64,000 bases of DNA, taken from Polydactylus sextarius (Eukaryota > Chordata > Actinopteri > Polynemidae). Position numbers and translations under genes: made by a program. How positions within the stretch are numbered: the stretch's first letter is position 1; every line of letters starts with the position of its first letter. Under the pieces are notes generated by a model. The model saw only the letters and a list, made by a program, of their open reading frames with translations. It ran no database searches and was not told where the DNA came from. The stretch covers positions 6,717,563-6,781,562 of the forward strand of contig CM028931.1 in assembly GCA_016801845.1 (NCBI GenBank), read 5' to 3'. Of this stretch, positions 1-13,700 are shown piece after piece.

Positions 1-974
1 CAACTATCATGACTCTTTGTGTAAAGATTGTGACGATTGTTCCAGGACACATTGGTCAGATTGCCTCCTTCTAGAAAATCCCACCACAAAAAAAGGCAGT
101 GTATACAATCAGCTTTTTTTAAAAATGCAATGGTATCCAACCAGTACTGGAAGTTAAAGTGTGTGCGTATACTTCTCATGAGGCCTTTGTTCTAATTCCT
201 GCACTTTGCCAGACTGAAACACATCACAGTGGCAGATATGAACACTCTTTGTTCAGTTCACTGATGACATTTCACCTGGAAGAAAGTGAAATGGTGGATA
301 GGGATGACACAAAGTCAGAAATGAATGTGCTTTTGAAAGACATTTGTCTTGAATAAGGAAAAATTGAATTGATAAACATTGATAAAAGAAGACAGACTTC
401 AGCAATCATCATATTTTGAGAGCATTTTAATACGTTCTGAAAAGAAAGATAGTGACATGTTTCTCTCGTATGGACACAGTCTTTTCATGACAATTTACAC
501 ATGTTTAGAGATTTCTAAAAGAAGATTTCTAAAATAATCCTCCTCTACTTTCATTATTTTGTGTATTGTACCAGTTTAGCTAAACACCAACTAAACAGCC
601 CAGGGCATTACCACAGTAGGTACAGTATTTTGATTATGTGGTGTACTTTAGGCATGCTTCATGATTTTATTTGGTTATTTATTTGGTTAGCTTACAGTAA
701 ATGAGGGGAAAGAGAGGTGGAGGGAGTGAGCAATGACATGAAGTAAGGTCGTTACCAACAACAGGTCCTTACCAGCGCTACAACATTAAATTCACTGAGG
801 GAAGGACAATTATCACTGGCTCAATTTTGAAACTACAGTGGAGAAAACTGGACTATGGTGGGATGCTACATTCTCATCAGTGTATGGGAAACCCTGAGTC
901 TGCTGATTGAGGTAGATGGGATACAGGTGTGTCTTTCCAGACTGTGACACTGAGGCTATATTCAATTGAATAGA

Positions 975-1262
975 TAAGGCACTGTTCTCTACAAGAGAGA
1001 CCTGAGTCTCTCCATCTACTGCAGAGACTCAGGTCTTTTGGAGTATAGGGCCGCTCCTGGTGACCTTTTTTGACACTGTGGTGGCATCATCCATCTTTCA
1101 TGATGTGGTCTGCCGGGGGGGAGCAGCATCTTCACAGCTGACAGCTGAAGAGACAGAACAAACTGATCAGGAAGGCCAACTCTGTTGTGAAATTGCCCCC
1201 CAAGGAGCCAGTGGAGGTCATAGGTGGGTGAAGGATGATGGCTGAGCTATCACAAATGATGG
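975..1262 (+). mobile_element. decayed LINE reverse-transcriptase 3' fragment
   Basis: Frameshifted translations give pieces typical of the C-terminal end of a fish LINE ORF2: HLLQRLRSFGV, then FFDTVVASSIFHDVVC, then NKLIRKANSVV and PVEVIGG. The same motif order appears in the fragment near 60,245-61,015. It has stops and frameshifts and is not functional. Confidence 0.65.
998..1036. repeat. hairpin, 14-bp perfect stem
   Basis: AGACCTGAGTCTCT (998-1011) is the exact reverse complement of AGAGACTCAGGTCT (1023-1036), with an 11-nt loop. It falls inside the LINE fragment. Confidence 0.8.
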
Positions 1263-1690
1263 TTAACTAAGACAAAAATTATTTGCCAACAAAAATAACA
1301 CTGCAAACAGGACCGAAATTAGAGGGAAGCGAGACAGACGGAGAGAGATGGTTTTGTGATTTGTGAGTGTTGGTGAATGACTCCGTAATGTTCATATCTG
1401 TGCATTTCTTTAGTATGTGTGCCGGTCAAATGTTGAGACAAGATGGGCCGAGTTGACACAGAATGAACACGGCTATGTCCAGGGGGTCTGGTTGGTTTTA
1501 TTTTCATTGACCTCATGACTTTTCTCACTCCTAGACTGATATTTTTCCTGGAAGAATGTGGGGCTGGTTGATATGGAGAGATTCTAGTGTCTAACCAGAA
1601 GTATCTTGAGTCTTAGATTAATTAGAAATGGTGTCAAGAAGCCAGGATATTGTCTACAAGGGTTAATTGCTGTTTCTTTTGTTTCAACAG

Positions 1691-1752
1691 AGCAGCCAGA
1701 GTGTTTGGAGAATACCTGTCCAGTACCAATCCACAGAATTGCAATGGAGCAG
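1691..1752 (+). CDS. nsmf: nsmf exon A (first in window)
   Basis: The acceptor is TTTCAACAG and the donor GCAG/GTAGGA. It encodes AARVFGEYLSSTNPQNCNGA, matching the human segment ARAFGEYLSQSHPENRNGAD just after the myristoylated N-terminus. The first base completes a codon of the missing upstream exon, and the last G completes an Asp codon with the next exon, as in human. Confidence 0.93.
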
Positions 1753-4700
1753 GTAGGAGATCTGCTTGCACAGACACTTTTGCATATTTTAAGCTGAATT
1801 TCCTACATTTTTGATTATTGGAGCATTACAATTCTGGTAATCATAGTTTCAATAAAATACTCACATTTCAAATACTAATATCATATACCAGTAGTAACAT
1901 CTCATTTAATTTTTTTTATGTAACTTGATATTTAAGGACAAGAGAACAATTCCACAATTCATACTCATTCATTATAAATAAAAGTAAGCTATATACTGCA
2001 GTGTATGCATAGTCTTTTCATAGTGAATAAAGTCCATTTGTGTCCTTATGGACAAAGTCCCAGTGACTTTGTTGAAAAATTCCTCATTTTTTTAGTTTTA
2101 AAAGTCTTTCAGTCTCAATAGAGATTATTGCAGCTGACCCATGGGCCTTATATCATTGGTTTTATGTCAGATCAGCGCGACTGAATAGGTTCTACATACA
2201 TGTCGAACACATGGACCACAGTCCTTCTTACTGGACCTAACACATTTACTGCATCAGTGACACGCTGCCACTCTGCAGTCTTTTTAGCGTTCGTGTTGCC
2301 AACAGTTTGGCCACCAACCAAAGATCTTGTCTTCTCAGACACTTCTCTGACAAGCCCTTCAATTTCACACTGTGAAATTCCTCTTCTTGGCTTTTCATTC
2401 TGTCTGCAACATGTTTGCTTTTCTATAAACGAACGCTGATTATGGGCATGTCACTGTCTATTTAAAGGGAATTGTGGGTGCGGTATGATCTACGCACAGG
2501 TGTCATATTTGCACCAAATTGTGATTTATAAAGGGAAATTGGCGTGTTTCATGAATCTGATTTTTTTTTTTTTTTTGTGTTATCGCTTTCTGTGTTTTGT
2601 CTATACGCCACCTTGTGACATGAATCTTATGCATGGTTTTCTAAATGAGGCCCCTGGACTTAATACCAGTAAGTCATTTTGCAATTGAAAAGCCTCACAA
2701 AAAAATAACAATAGACATTACTGTCCAGTCAGCTCACACGTTCCCATCTAGTTAGTGTGCAATGTTAGGTCGCCATCCATTTTGCAATTGATGCAAAAGT
2801 TGTTTATCTACAGCCCAGAGACCATGATCAACTAACTATTTACAAGATGGCAGACTTCTAGCTGTTTACACTGAGGGATGGAACATCTATGCGCCTATAC
2901 CCTGCAGACAGAGGGGGTCCACGTAATGTACCAACTCAATCATCTCTAAAGCTTTCATCTTCTGTCTCATTGCTCTTGTCACTCAGCCATTTCTCTTTTA
3001 TCCTTCTCAAAGCCGTTCTGGCTCTAAAAATGTTTACAGCTCTGCTGCCGGGTACAAGCAATCTCTGCTCTATTACATTGTAATTTTGGAAAAATCTCTG
3101 ATTCTCATTCAGCTGTACACAAAAAAAAAAATGTTTGCTTTTGGGTTACCCCTGTCCATCTTCTTAATCTTTTTTTCATCAATTTTCAGATCATCTTCTA
3201 TCTGATACTTTCCCTGGGCTGGGCTGTGACTCTCCAGGCATCAGCCACTTGCATAACAACAATCTGCCACCACATAGCAACTGTTTACCTATAGTTAAAT
3301 CTACCCAGTCTAACAGTGTTCACAGTGAACATTCACAGTCTCAACCAGACTCCCTCATGGCTCCAGCACTTACAGGCCCCTCCAAACATAGACTCTCCGT
3401 TGAACGCAGCCGCTCTGTGGAGGACCCAGCAGGCACCAGGGGTTCTGAAGGGTGTGTGGTAGTGAAGTCAGCCAGGGTTTATACCATTACCAGGGAAGGG
3501 GGGGTGACTTTTGGGGGTTGTGCCACTGGCAGCGAGGAGAGCTCCAGGGAAACCTTCAGCAGCTCCAGTTGCAGGCCTCTATCCCAGAGCCCTGCCACAG
3601 CCAGTCACAGCGCACCCAGCACCAGCCAACAGTCTGCCTCAACTGCCTGCAGTAGCCATCATCATAGTAGCCATCACCGCAGCAACACTCATCCCCTCAG
3701 CCACCAGCACCATAGAGAACTACTATCGCAGCCACTGCAGAGCTCAGGGAATGTCAGTAATGTCAGAGAGTGTGGGATGAGACGAGAGGGTTCACAACAG
3801 GATTACACATCAGACTGTATAGCCTGCATTCAGGCTCCATACCAAAGCCAGCGCTCCCTTAACCTGGATACCTTACCACAGGATGGAGGGAAGCAACGTA
3901 ACAAACTGGAGAGGGTGTTCAGTGAGGAGAGAGCATCTACTCATGACAAGGGTAAAGAGAGATGGGTCGATACCTTTATTTACCTTAAATTTAAAGTGAA
4001 TGAAACAGTAAAACAGGCAGTGTGTCAACAAATTCACTGTAAGGTGTTCCACTTATGAGGCCTGTATTTGAATGTTCTGTGCTGTTCAACACCTTCCTTG
4101 GGTTTTCTGTCTTTGCAGACGACACTCCTAACAGCTGGTTTCCCAAAGAGAATATGTTCAGCTTTCAGAGAGCCACCACCACCATGCAGGCGTAAGTATG
4201 GTACAGAACCATAAACCTTCACTGTGGTGCTGCAGCTCAAATAGAGAATTTTACTTTTATTGTACTGTTATTTTTGCTATACACGCAAGCCAGAGCAAAG
4301 CTATGATTTTGATAACAAAACTACAAAATGTACTGGTAATAAACAGCTAACTGATCTCATTCTGTTTTGACCATGGCTGAATTAATACTATTTCAGTGGC
4401 ATGTCACTCATAAAGACCTAACGACTGCAGGGATACACAGTGTACATTAAAGCATTTAACACTTCAACACTTGAAGTGTTTTGACCACAGACATGGAAAC
4501 TGTGGAGAGGTTGCAAACATTCAAGAAAATGGTGTCTGCAAGATATTCTAGAATTCTTCCAGAGGTGCAGTGAAATGTTCAGAATACACCTCCCCTCAAC
4601 ATCCAGTGTCTCCAGTGAACTGGTTTCCTTGGTAATTTTCCCTTCAGTTCTTCCTTTAAGTAAAGATCTCCCAAGTGTTCGTGACACTTGGGAATGATAC

Positions 4701-7700
4701 CATTGCAAACTGATGGAACTAGGTGGCGCGATCGGAGTAAGGCACGCTATCTCAGCCGCTCTGCGGTAAGCTCTGTACAATAATGCTGCGAACATCTAAG
4801 GAAGTCATTGCTGGCATGGTGAAACGTGTGCAGTCCTACTTGCTGAAATCCAACACCTCCTGAGTGGAAGTGAAAGGGAGGGATAGAAAGGATTGCCACA
4901 TTTATACTAAACCAAATTGGGCAAAATTTACGTCATCATCAAACTCTGACGGCTAATGTTAGCTTAACAGCTAGCTACAGCTGACCTAGGAAAATGTCTC
5001 ACCTGGTAAGTTTTATCCATCCAGTCCTCATTCTCTCTTCAGCCAGAAAGAGAGGGGAAAAGAAATTGTGATGTGACGTCACCTATAAGACTATTTGGTT
5101 TGTAGTGGGACCAGTTACGTATTTTCAGAAGCAGATAAATCAACAATTACACCACAAACATAGTCTTGACTCACACTAATAGTTATCATTTGAATTAAGA
5201 TACAGGATATGTGTGATTCAAAGTAGATCAGAAAATGATTTTATCTCTCCATTGACACATAACCTGTTAATTTAAATGATAACTATTAGTTGTTGTTCAT
5301 AATTTTTATGAGCATAGGTCCCATGGCCCGGAAATAGATGGCCCTTTATTAGGCATCTTGATCAAATGAAACACCTCCACTGTCTCCTTTCGATGTGAAG
5401 GAGCTGCTGCTCTACTCCAAACTCCCACTTGCGTCACTCCAATAGACTGACACATTGTAGCCAAACAATTTCCACTGGAATTGTTGATTAAAACATATAA
5501 TCCAAACAAGACATGAGTTCATTGGTTTCTGTCATTGATATTATAACCATAATTAATCAGTAGAGAATGCCTGTTGATCTAAATCATTCACAAAACACTA
5601 TGCAACACACACACACACGCTCACTCACAAGCAGTGCCTTCAGCTTTTCGTGACGAGTTAGTTATCACCTTTCACCAAGATCTTTTAATTATGGCTCTCA
5701 AACCCTCAAATTGTACCCACCAACATCTTTCCCCTCATCTCTCCCACGCTTCCCCTCCTCTTTCCATGTGTCTGCATCCCTCCTAATTTCTATCTGTTTC
5801 CATCTGTCCATGTCTCCTTCAAGGTCAGACTGCTGTGCGATAGTCCTGACACTGGCCTTTTTGCTCAGTCACTCTGTACCCCCCTGATAAGAACTTATAG
5901 GATTTGTTTCAATCTGATCGATCGCATATTGATTTTGAAGTAATCTGGAGGTACATGTGTGCATCATCATCATCACCTTCTGTCCTCTGACCCTTTCATC
6001 TTATCACTGATTCCAGTTTTTGACCAGAAGAAAAACACTCTCTTCTAGTCGGAACAGACAAAGCCTTTTGAATGAACAACTTATGTTGTGACCTGGATGA
6101 TTAAGAACCTTAATTAAGATGTATTCCTTGTTAACTGGTATTTTTAGTGTAGAGTAAGGAATTTTCCTCTTAAGGTAAGTTGTTATGTTTGTTGTAACTT
6201 CATCTTAAATTGATAACACGTTGTAGTGGCACTGAAGTGTTGTGTGGATAATTAACTTAACCTGCTGTGTTAACTTCTCTTTCATTTTGCCTTCTCTTCT
6301 GCCTCTCCTCTCTACATGGCGGCAAACCATGACTTCAGAATATTGTGAGTAATTCTTTTAACCCTCCACCACTGTTCTTTCTTTGTTGCTCATCCTACTC
6401 ACCATGTCAGTTAGGTTTCCCTAACCATTTCCTCTTGTGTGGCTTTTTGCTTTTTAGTCTGCTGTGTCCTTCACACTGTCCACCTTGTGCCTGCTGGACT
6501 GCATGTTTGAAGTTACAGGTTTCATCAGCATTTGCAAGGAAATGTACTGCATTATGTTGGAATACTCTGTGCAATGTGCTTCAGTATTGATATATATTTG
6601 TCAGAAGAATTGATCACTTAAAGTGTTACTTCATAATGCACATTGACACATCAGAGATCAATATACAATAATACATACAATACATCAGAGATGACTTTTA
6701 TCACAGCTTCCAGCAAAACTATTTTCATGGTTGTTGAACCAAAAGATAAACATGGATGAAGTTGAGAAGAGAAAAATGCTCCCACATCAAGGTTGACACA
6801 CAGAAAAGGAAGCAGTCAACAGGTGCCAGACTGCAGACACCGGAGTGAACCACTCATTTTAGGTTGTTTGCAGTTTTTAATCATGCTAATGTGTCTTCAA
6901 GTCTTAATTTTGCTAATCATTTTGGCTTTAAATACTTATATTATAAACAAAAACAAGCGGAAACATCTTGATTAACAGGTGAGATTGACTCATGGTAAGT
7001 TAGGAGAAGTGGGTGGGTGTTTTGTGGGACAGGGAGGAAGTGTCGATCATCTTTTCCCTTATTTATCCAGCGTATGTTACAAATGTAACCAGCATATAAA
7101 CGTTAATCCTCTGAAGTTATGTTATTTTAAAGTTCAAATTAACAAGACTAGTCAGTCTCACCTCACATAAACAAGATATTAAACGAATCACATCACAAAT
7201 GATGTCTTTGGAGTATAGCTGCAACATATGTTTGATGCACTTCAGTTTGTCAGAAAATGTGCTAGACCGGTCTCAATTGGATTCAGTTTTTTGGGTTCTG
7301 AGTTTCCGCTGTTGGCAGTATGTGGAAGCAGTGACATGTCTAATATCTTCATCATCTCTCAGGGAGAACACAAAGTACGGAAATTTATGAGGGGAACAGT
7401 GATACACTGTACAGACTCTGCTCTCATTGAGCCCACCAGCTGTCGGCGTGTTTGTCACTTATAGGGAGACACACGCTGTCACAGATGATTCTCATTATGT
7501 CTGACATGCTGTCAGAGCCATTACTGTCCCCGCTGGGAAAGAGCACCCACCTGGACCACTACACACACTGGCAAGCTGAGGAATGAGGGACATCAAGATA
7601 CTAAAAAATAATGCTTACAAATTCATTTTCAAGAAAAATTGTAAATGTTAGAAGTTGTCTGTCATAGTACTAAGTAAGAACCTCCAATAAGCATGATGGG

Positions 7701-10700
7701 TGGTTTTTCAGGTACTTGTTTTTTCTTGTTGAACACAAAACACTTTTGTTTTGTGTGTTCCGTTCCTAGTTTGTGTGTGAACGTCTGCAATGGTTGATAA
7801 ATGTCCACCACCTAGCATAGCTATCCAAAACCCACACTAACCCGTTGTGGTCCTTTTCAGTCCTCCCAAACTCCTTGTATTGTTTCTCCATACCACCCTG
7901 ATTGGAATTGTATATTTATGCTGGGACCCAGAATTATCAGAATATATCTATCTATCTATATCTATCTATCTATATATATTTCCCCATAAAACCACCTAAC
8001 ACTCTGACGTCCCATCAGGGCTTTTCGTGGCATTGCTGAGAGAAAGAGACGGAAAAGAGAGCAGGAAACAGCCACCATGATTGAGAGGTACCATGTCCTG
8101 GCTGTCATGTCCTGTCCTGTGTGGTGCAAAACTGTGCCCCATTACTAATAAGTCTCATCTGTCCTCAGGTTCATGTCATGTCATGTCATGTCTGAACTTC
8201 CTGCACAGATCTTATATACTGAAAGCATTGCTGCAATTGTTGCTGGTGGTCCTTTCTTTCTGCAGGGAATAAGTGTCTCACTGACACCGAGTATTGCTCA
8301 CCAGGTGTAGAGAAGGGCATATATGTTGTACTGAATATTTGCGAGAGTACAGGTTGATGCACAATATAGCATTCACAGTATGATTCAAGAATAATATGCA
8401 GGCAGCCTAACTTAAATACTTTGTTATGCTTTGCTAAAAGAATTTGACATTTTTTGCTACATAATGCATGGATTTTGTGCTTTGACTAAGAACAGTAGCA
8501 GCTTTGAGTGGGTAGGTCATCAGTTCAACATGATTCTAGTGTGTGTGTGTGTGTGTGTGCTATCAAGCTTGAGGAGGCTGTTGGCTGACAGCTTTAATCA
8601 GTGTTGTTCAGTGAACACAGATGTGTAATCACTAAGACAACAGCTCACTGCTCTGTGGTTGCTCAATAAAAATGGACCAATCAATCAGTGTTTGGCAGCA
8701 GGCTTTATATAAACTGGCAAATCAGTGGTGCTGTTTGTTGTTTCCCTCAACAATAATTTCTCCTTATGTACTTTATGTCACTTTATGTACTTTACTGCGT
8801 TAATCATTAATAGAAATATACATCTCAGTTGGGTCCACAAATCTAATAATGGATGTTTGATTAAACAGGAAAATGCCACAACCAGCTGAAAGGGAGGTCG
8901 GTTAGAAACACATGTATTCATTATTGTAAGTGTCCTGGAGGACTGGTGGATCCTTCCTCTCTTCACTGAGTTGTCCCACTATTTAAGCTCCGCTTCTTTA
9001 ACTGCTGTATTAATGACCTAGAGCTCATCAGAGAAAAATTAGCTATGGGTAATTATGTTTTGAACTTGATGTGGCTGCAATTGGACGTAGCTTTAAATCA
9101 GATTGGATTTGATACAAATGGGCAAGATTTCTAACATTAAGGGACTTTGGTCAAGACAGGGACATACCCACCTACTACCTCAAATTCAGTAAAATTGATA
9201 ATGAGCGGACACTGAATTAGACCAGAGCTGCCTCTGGATTCCCAACTTAAAAGAAATGTTGGCCAACTAGAAGAGAAATGTTGGTGTCAGTTATATGACA
9301 ACACTCAAAGCATTTTAGTATTTATCAATTTATTTCAGAAAATCCTTTCACTCGTAGGCTGACATTGTTGTGTACATCTTGGTAGTGACGTCAAATTGTT
9401 GCAGGGGTCTGGGTCCACTTCTCTTGGCAGCATAGTGAGATGAATATGTCCTCTGTTCAGCCATTTTAATTTGAGCCCAACCACATCGAAAATTATTATT
9501 GGAATTGTAAAAGCATGAACAATGTCACCAGGGACAAACATTATTTTGTTTGTCCCTGGCATATATCCCAACCAGAAGCCCTGGATGACTAGGGAGGTCC
9601 TGAACCTACTGTGTTAGCTGAAGCTTATGATTCCTGAGAGGGGGTCAGATGAACTTACATTATATTCAGACTCAGACTGTTTGTACTGTGGGTGACTGTT
9701 CAATAGCCAGCCATTAGCCAGTCCTTAGTGGCTGAAGATGATGATTTACAAAAGTAAGAATGGAATGATAGCTTGTTTAAACGAGTCTACATGAGTTTTT
9801 CTATTTAGGGGCCAATAGAAAGTGACACTACAACTTAAAACATTCACAGCACTGCAATGGAATGATTCTTGGGAGTTCTGTATTATATTTTGTATATGAA
9901 TTGATACAGAACCTCAAAGACTCAGAGGTAATTTGATCATGTGTTTGACATTTCTACCTGTTGCCAGGACGCTGCCTGACATCTGTGGTTAAGACTTAGG
10001 GACTCTTCTGTGTTTGTTTGACTGGTAAGTAACATGTTTTTCTGTCCCTCATTCTGCTCTCATCCCCCCCACCCTGAAAATGAAAGACATTTCCAGAAAC
10101 ACCTGAGGATGGTGGGCAGCCGTAGGATAAAGGCTCAGAGTAAGTCTCAGTGTCAGAGTGCATGCATGTATGCTAACTTCATCATAACGATGATGAAGTC
10201 AAGGCTCATCAGAACTTTTCCCTGTTTTATGCATAGAGTGGTCATACTAATAAAAAATAGATGTTGCTAAATTCTGGACCTTGAGGTACAATCAATTCAC
10301 TGAGATGTCCAAGGTCTTCACACAAACTTGTTATCTGAGCTCGATGGTACTTGAGAGCATGTATGTGCATGTGTGTCCATCTGTGTGACTCTTTCCCCAA
10401 CTCCCATCAGCCTTTGCTGAACGCAGAGCCAAGAGCTTCAGCCGCTCGTGGAGTGACCCCACACCCATCAAGCCAGACTCGCTGCATGACTCCAGAGACA
10501 GTGAGTCAACACCCTCTCTTCATCACTCACACACATGGACAGAAACACACTTTAAATGGTACGCAAACAGAGACCCTCACACTCTCAGAGAGACACTCAT
10601 ACGTGATATGTATGTATAACACACAACACTCCCCCGCCCCAAATAGAATAACAGGTGCAGTGTTATTCAAATGGAACGCCCTCACTAATTGCATTTGTCC

Positions 10701-13700
10701 TTTATCCTTTCATCTCATCCCTTTGTTGCTGTATGTATGTGAGCCAGGTGCTGAGCTTCAAACAACCCTGGATGAAGAGCTGGAAGAGGATATCAAGTGG
10801 GAGGAGGAGAGGGAACTGGAGAGAGTGGCCTGCGAGGGAGAGGGTTTCATCCCTCCCAAAATTATTGTGTGGATTGACTTTACCTACGCATTGGTTGACT
10901 ATAACGATTTAAACATAAAATGTTCCATACTGTGCATCATACTGTTCTGTTTTCATGTTTCTAATTTATTTTTTACAGCTGATCTCCTCCAAAGTCCCAA
11001 AGGCTGAATATGTTCCCAACATCATCCGCAAGGACGACCCCTCCATCATTCCCATTCTTTATGTGAGTAGCAGCTGAGGTTCATGAATGAACAGCATCAT
11101 TGTCAGGTAAATGTGAAAATGTGAAATTGGGCAGCAAGGCAGTGTAGTGGTTGGCGCTGTCCCCTCAAGAGGGGCAAGAGGGTTCCTTGGTTCAACCCTT
11201 TGCTCTTTCTGTGTAGAGTTGGCATGTTCCTCATGAGCGTGGGTTTCCTCCCACAATCCAAAAACACACGTGTTAGGGGATTGTTGACTTGAGCATGCTA
11301 AATTGCCTGCAGGTATGTCCAGGCTGTCCAGGATTTACCCCGTCTTCGCCCATAGGCAGCTGGGATAGGCTCCATCCCAGACCCCTGAATCTGGGATACA
11401 GGAATAGAAGATGGATGGAAAATGTGAAATTGTTCAATATTCAGTTGGATTAATATCCAGTTTCAATTTCTCACACAGGATCACGAACATGCCACGTTTG
11501 ATGACATCTTGAGTGAGTTTGTCTCTGTTTTTTTTTTTACTGTATAAAATGAGACTGGAATAGATTTGAGTGTATGTGTGTGTGTGGACTGACAACCAGC
11601 TTATAGGTGACCTTTTCAACTGAGAAAGTGACATCCTTCTTTCTCGCCCTCCCTCTGTCTGCCACTCACCAGAGGAGATAGAGAAGAAACTGACTGCTTA
11701 CAGGAAAGGCTGTAAAATATGGAACATGCTGATTTTCTGCCAGGTGAGTGGCAGAAGAGATGTATATTTGAAGAAATATGATGACATTATTAGCTCATGG
11801 TTCCCTGGCATTCATATAGTACTTTTCTAGCACTGTCTTACATAGTGTCTCTATCTATAAATTGTATGCTTTTTGCTAATCACCTCCACTGACGTCGGGA
11901 AGCAACTTAGGGTTCAGTATATCACTCAAGGACACTGACCTCCTGAAACCACCCCAACTCTCACTTTGTACCTTCATACCCAAATCTATACTAATACCAA
12001 CATTTTTTCCTCAGGGTGGTCCTGGACATCTGTATCTGCTGAAAAATAAAGTAGCCACCTTTGCTAAATTGGAGAAGGAGGAAGACATGATACAGTAAGA
12101 CTTTTTGTCTGGTATTTGGTTGGTGATCACTAACTGCAGGAGGTAAAATGTTATGTTGATGAGCATGGTTTGCCTTTAATCCTTTTACTCTCTTTCCTCA
12201 TTTTCCTATTTATTTATTATCATTGGCCCATTTATCATCAATTTACACCTCCTCCCCAGGTTCTGGCGGTGCCTCAGCAGGCTGATGAGTAAACTGAACC
12301 CGCAGCCCAACCTCATCCACATCATGGGCTGTTATGTGTTGGGGAGTGCTAATGGAGAAAAGGTAGTAGTCCATGATCTCATGAGCATGAATAATATCAT
12401 AATAATAACACTATACCCACAATATGCTAGCTCATTATTCTGCTTGACTCAAGCTCCCATCAGGGGGATGGACTCATTTTTTTTTTCCCCAGCCACATAG
12501 CTCAGGCAGGGGGTGAGAACACTGATTAAGACACACACTCTCTCACACCTCTTAACACATGTCTTGTCTTGCTGGTCAGTGCAGATTGGCTCCCGATTGG
12601 AGCCTCATTGAAACTTTTTCCTTAACCTTCACAAAGGAGAGGAGGACAGTGACACAGCAGTTGAATTGTGCTGCAATTTCTTATTTGTTGTGATAAAACA
12701 TGTAATGAGGTTGTTAATTACTTTAATATCTGCTCATTATCTATTACTGGCAACAATCTCCACGCCATCAACTCCACATTCAACCCTCTCAGCTGTCATA
12801 GCGGTTCGTTTACCCACAATCCAGCTGTAACCTAGACTGGATTCCACAGACAGAACAGCTATATATGACATATTTTCATATTATAATATTAAATATTATT
12901 ATTACATAATATTATTTTCCACTAATGTTGAGGAACATAGTGGAAAAAATTTGAAAATTGAGCAGGACAGACATAATAATCAACTAACAGACATTAACTG
13001 CATTCTGTCTGATTCACACCCATGTCCTTCTGTATAACTGACCCCCTGACCTTGTTCAGGCTGCTGTCTCAGACATGCTCTGCATCAGTGGGCTCACTAT
13101 TTTCTGGAACCTAAAATAAAGACACATCACTCACAACGAACTCTGAACGGGCTTTCTTCGTCACACAAGTTTCTTACGAAACAGATTATCAGCAGAAGGA
13201 AAAAAAAAAAAGAAATTTAAATTCAGCCACTTGAAGTCCTCCTGTGTCGCTTGCAGGTTGTTGTGTGCTATAGATATAATTCAGTTATTGTGACATTTGG
13301 CATCCCCTCTACAGTGATTAGTCAGATGAGAAAGGATGTGAACAGGGAAGGTCTTATTGCGTTTAACAATTTTCTCCCTGCTGCCTGTGCCCCTGCAAGC
13401 TCAGCTGGAAAGCCTCTATTAATAGACGGACTGATCTAGCTTCAGATGATGCTCCATACCACCGAGCATCACTCCTCACAGCTGCTGCTATCGGCCATGT
13501 TAGGCAGCAAACATCATTGTACAAACAATATAGTGTTAAAGATATAAAGCTGAGTTAAAGTTGACATTACCAATCAGATTTTTTAACTGAATTAGCAGTT
13601 TTTCCCCAAAAATACTACTTTACTTGATTGAGTGTTGATTGAAAAATGTAAATAAAATTGTATTGTAAAAATTAAGATCTCCTCGTTTCTCTCTTTCCTC

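Larger units (their letters stand above)
1..1690. other. part of nsmf intron 1
   Basis: AT-rich sequence upstream of the first visible nsmf exon. I looked for the missing MGAAAS-type first exon and did not see it. The only recognisable content is a decayed LINE fragment near 975-1262. Confidence 0.7.
4192..8018. other. nsmf intron, 3.8 kb
   Basis: No conserved exon seen. It carries one copy of an inverted MITE-like element (4925-5345) and a tetranucleotide microsatellite at its far end. A 125-codon minus-strand ORF at 4418-4795 resembles nothing I know. Confidence 0.65.
8088..10086. other. nsmf intron, 2 kb
   Basis: No exon seen. It contains short tandem repeats (8171-8192; TG run near 8540) and a perfect 13-bp hairpin at 9528-9559. 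Confidence 0.7.

Noticed and set aside
4459..4692. Short inverted repeats (9-10 bp arms) near 4459 and 4672
   Set aside because: Arms this short are expected by chance in AT-rich DNA of this length.
4418..4795. 125-codon minus-strand ORF in an nsmf intron
   Set aside because: No recognisable motif, no splice context and no conserved domain.
6330..6344. Possible microexon between a CAG and GTGAGT
   Set aside because: The flanking nsmf exons at 4191 and 8019 already join in phase and match the human protein without it.
10351..11007. 218-codon plus-strand ORF
   Set aside because: It overlaps nsmf exons F, G and the edge of H and runs through introns in the frame of exon G only. Conservation supports the spliced exons instead.
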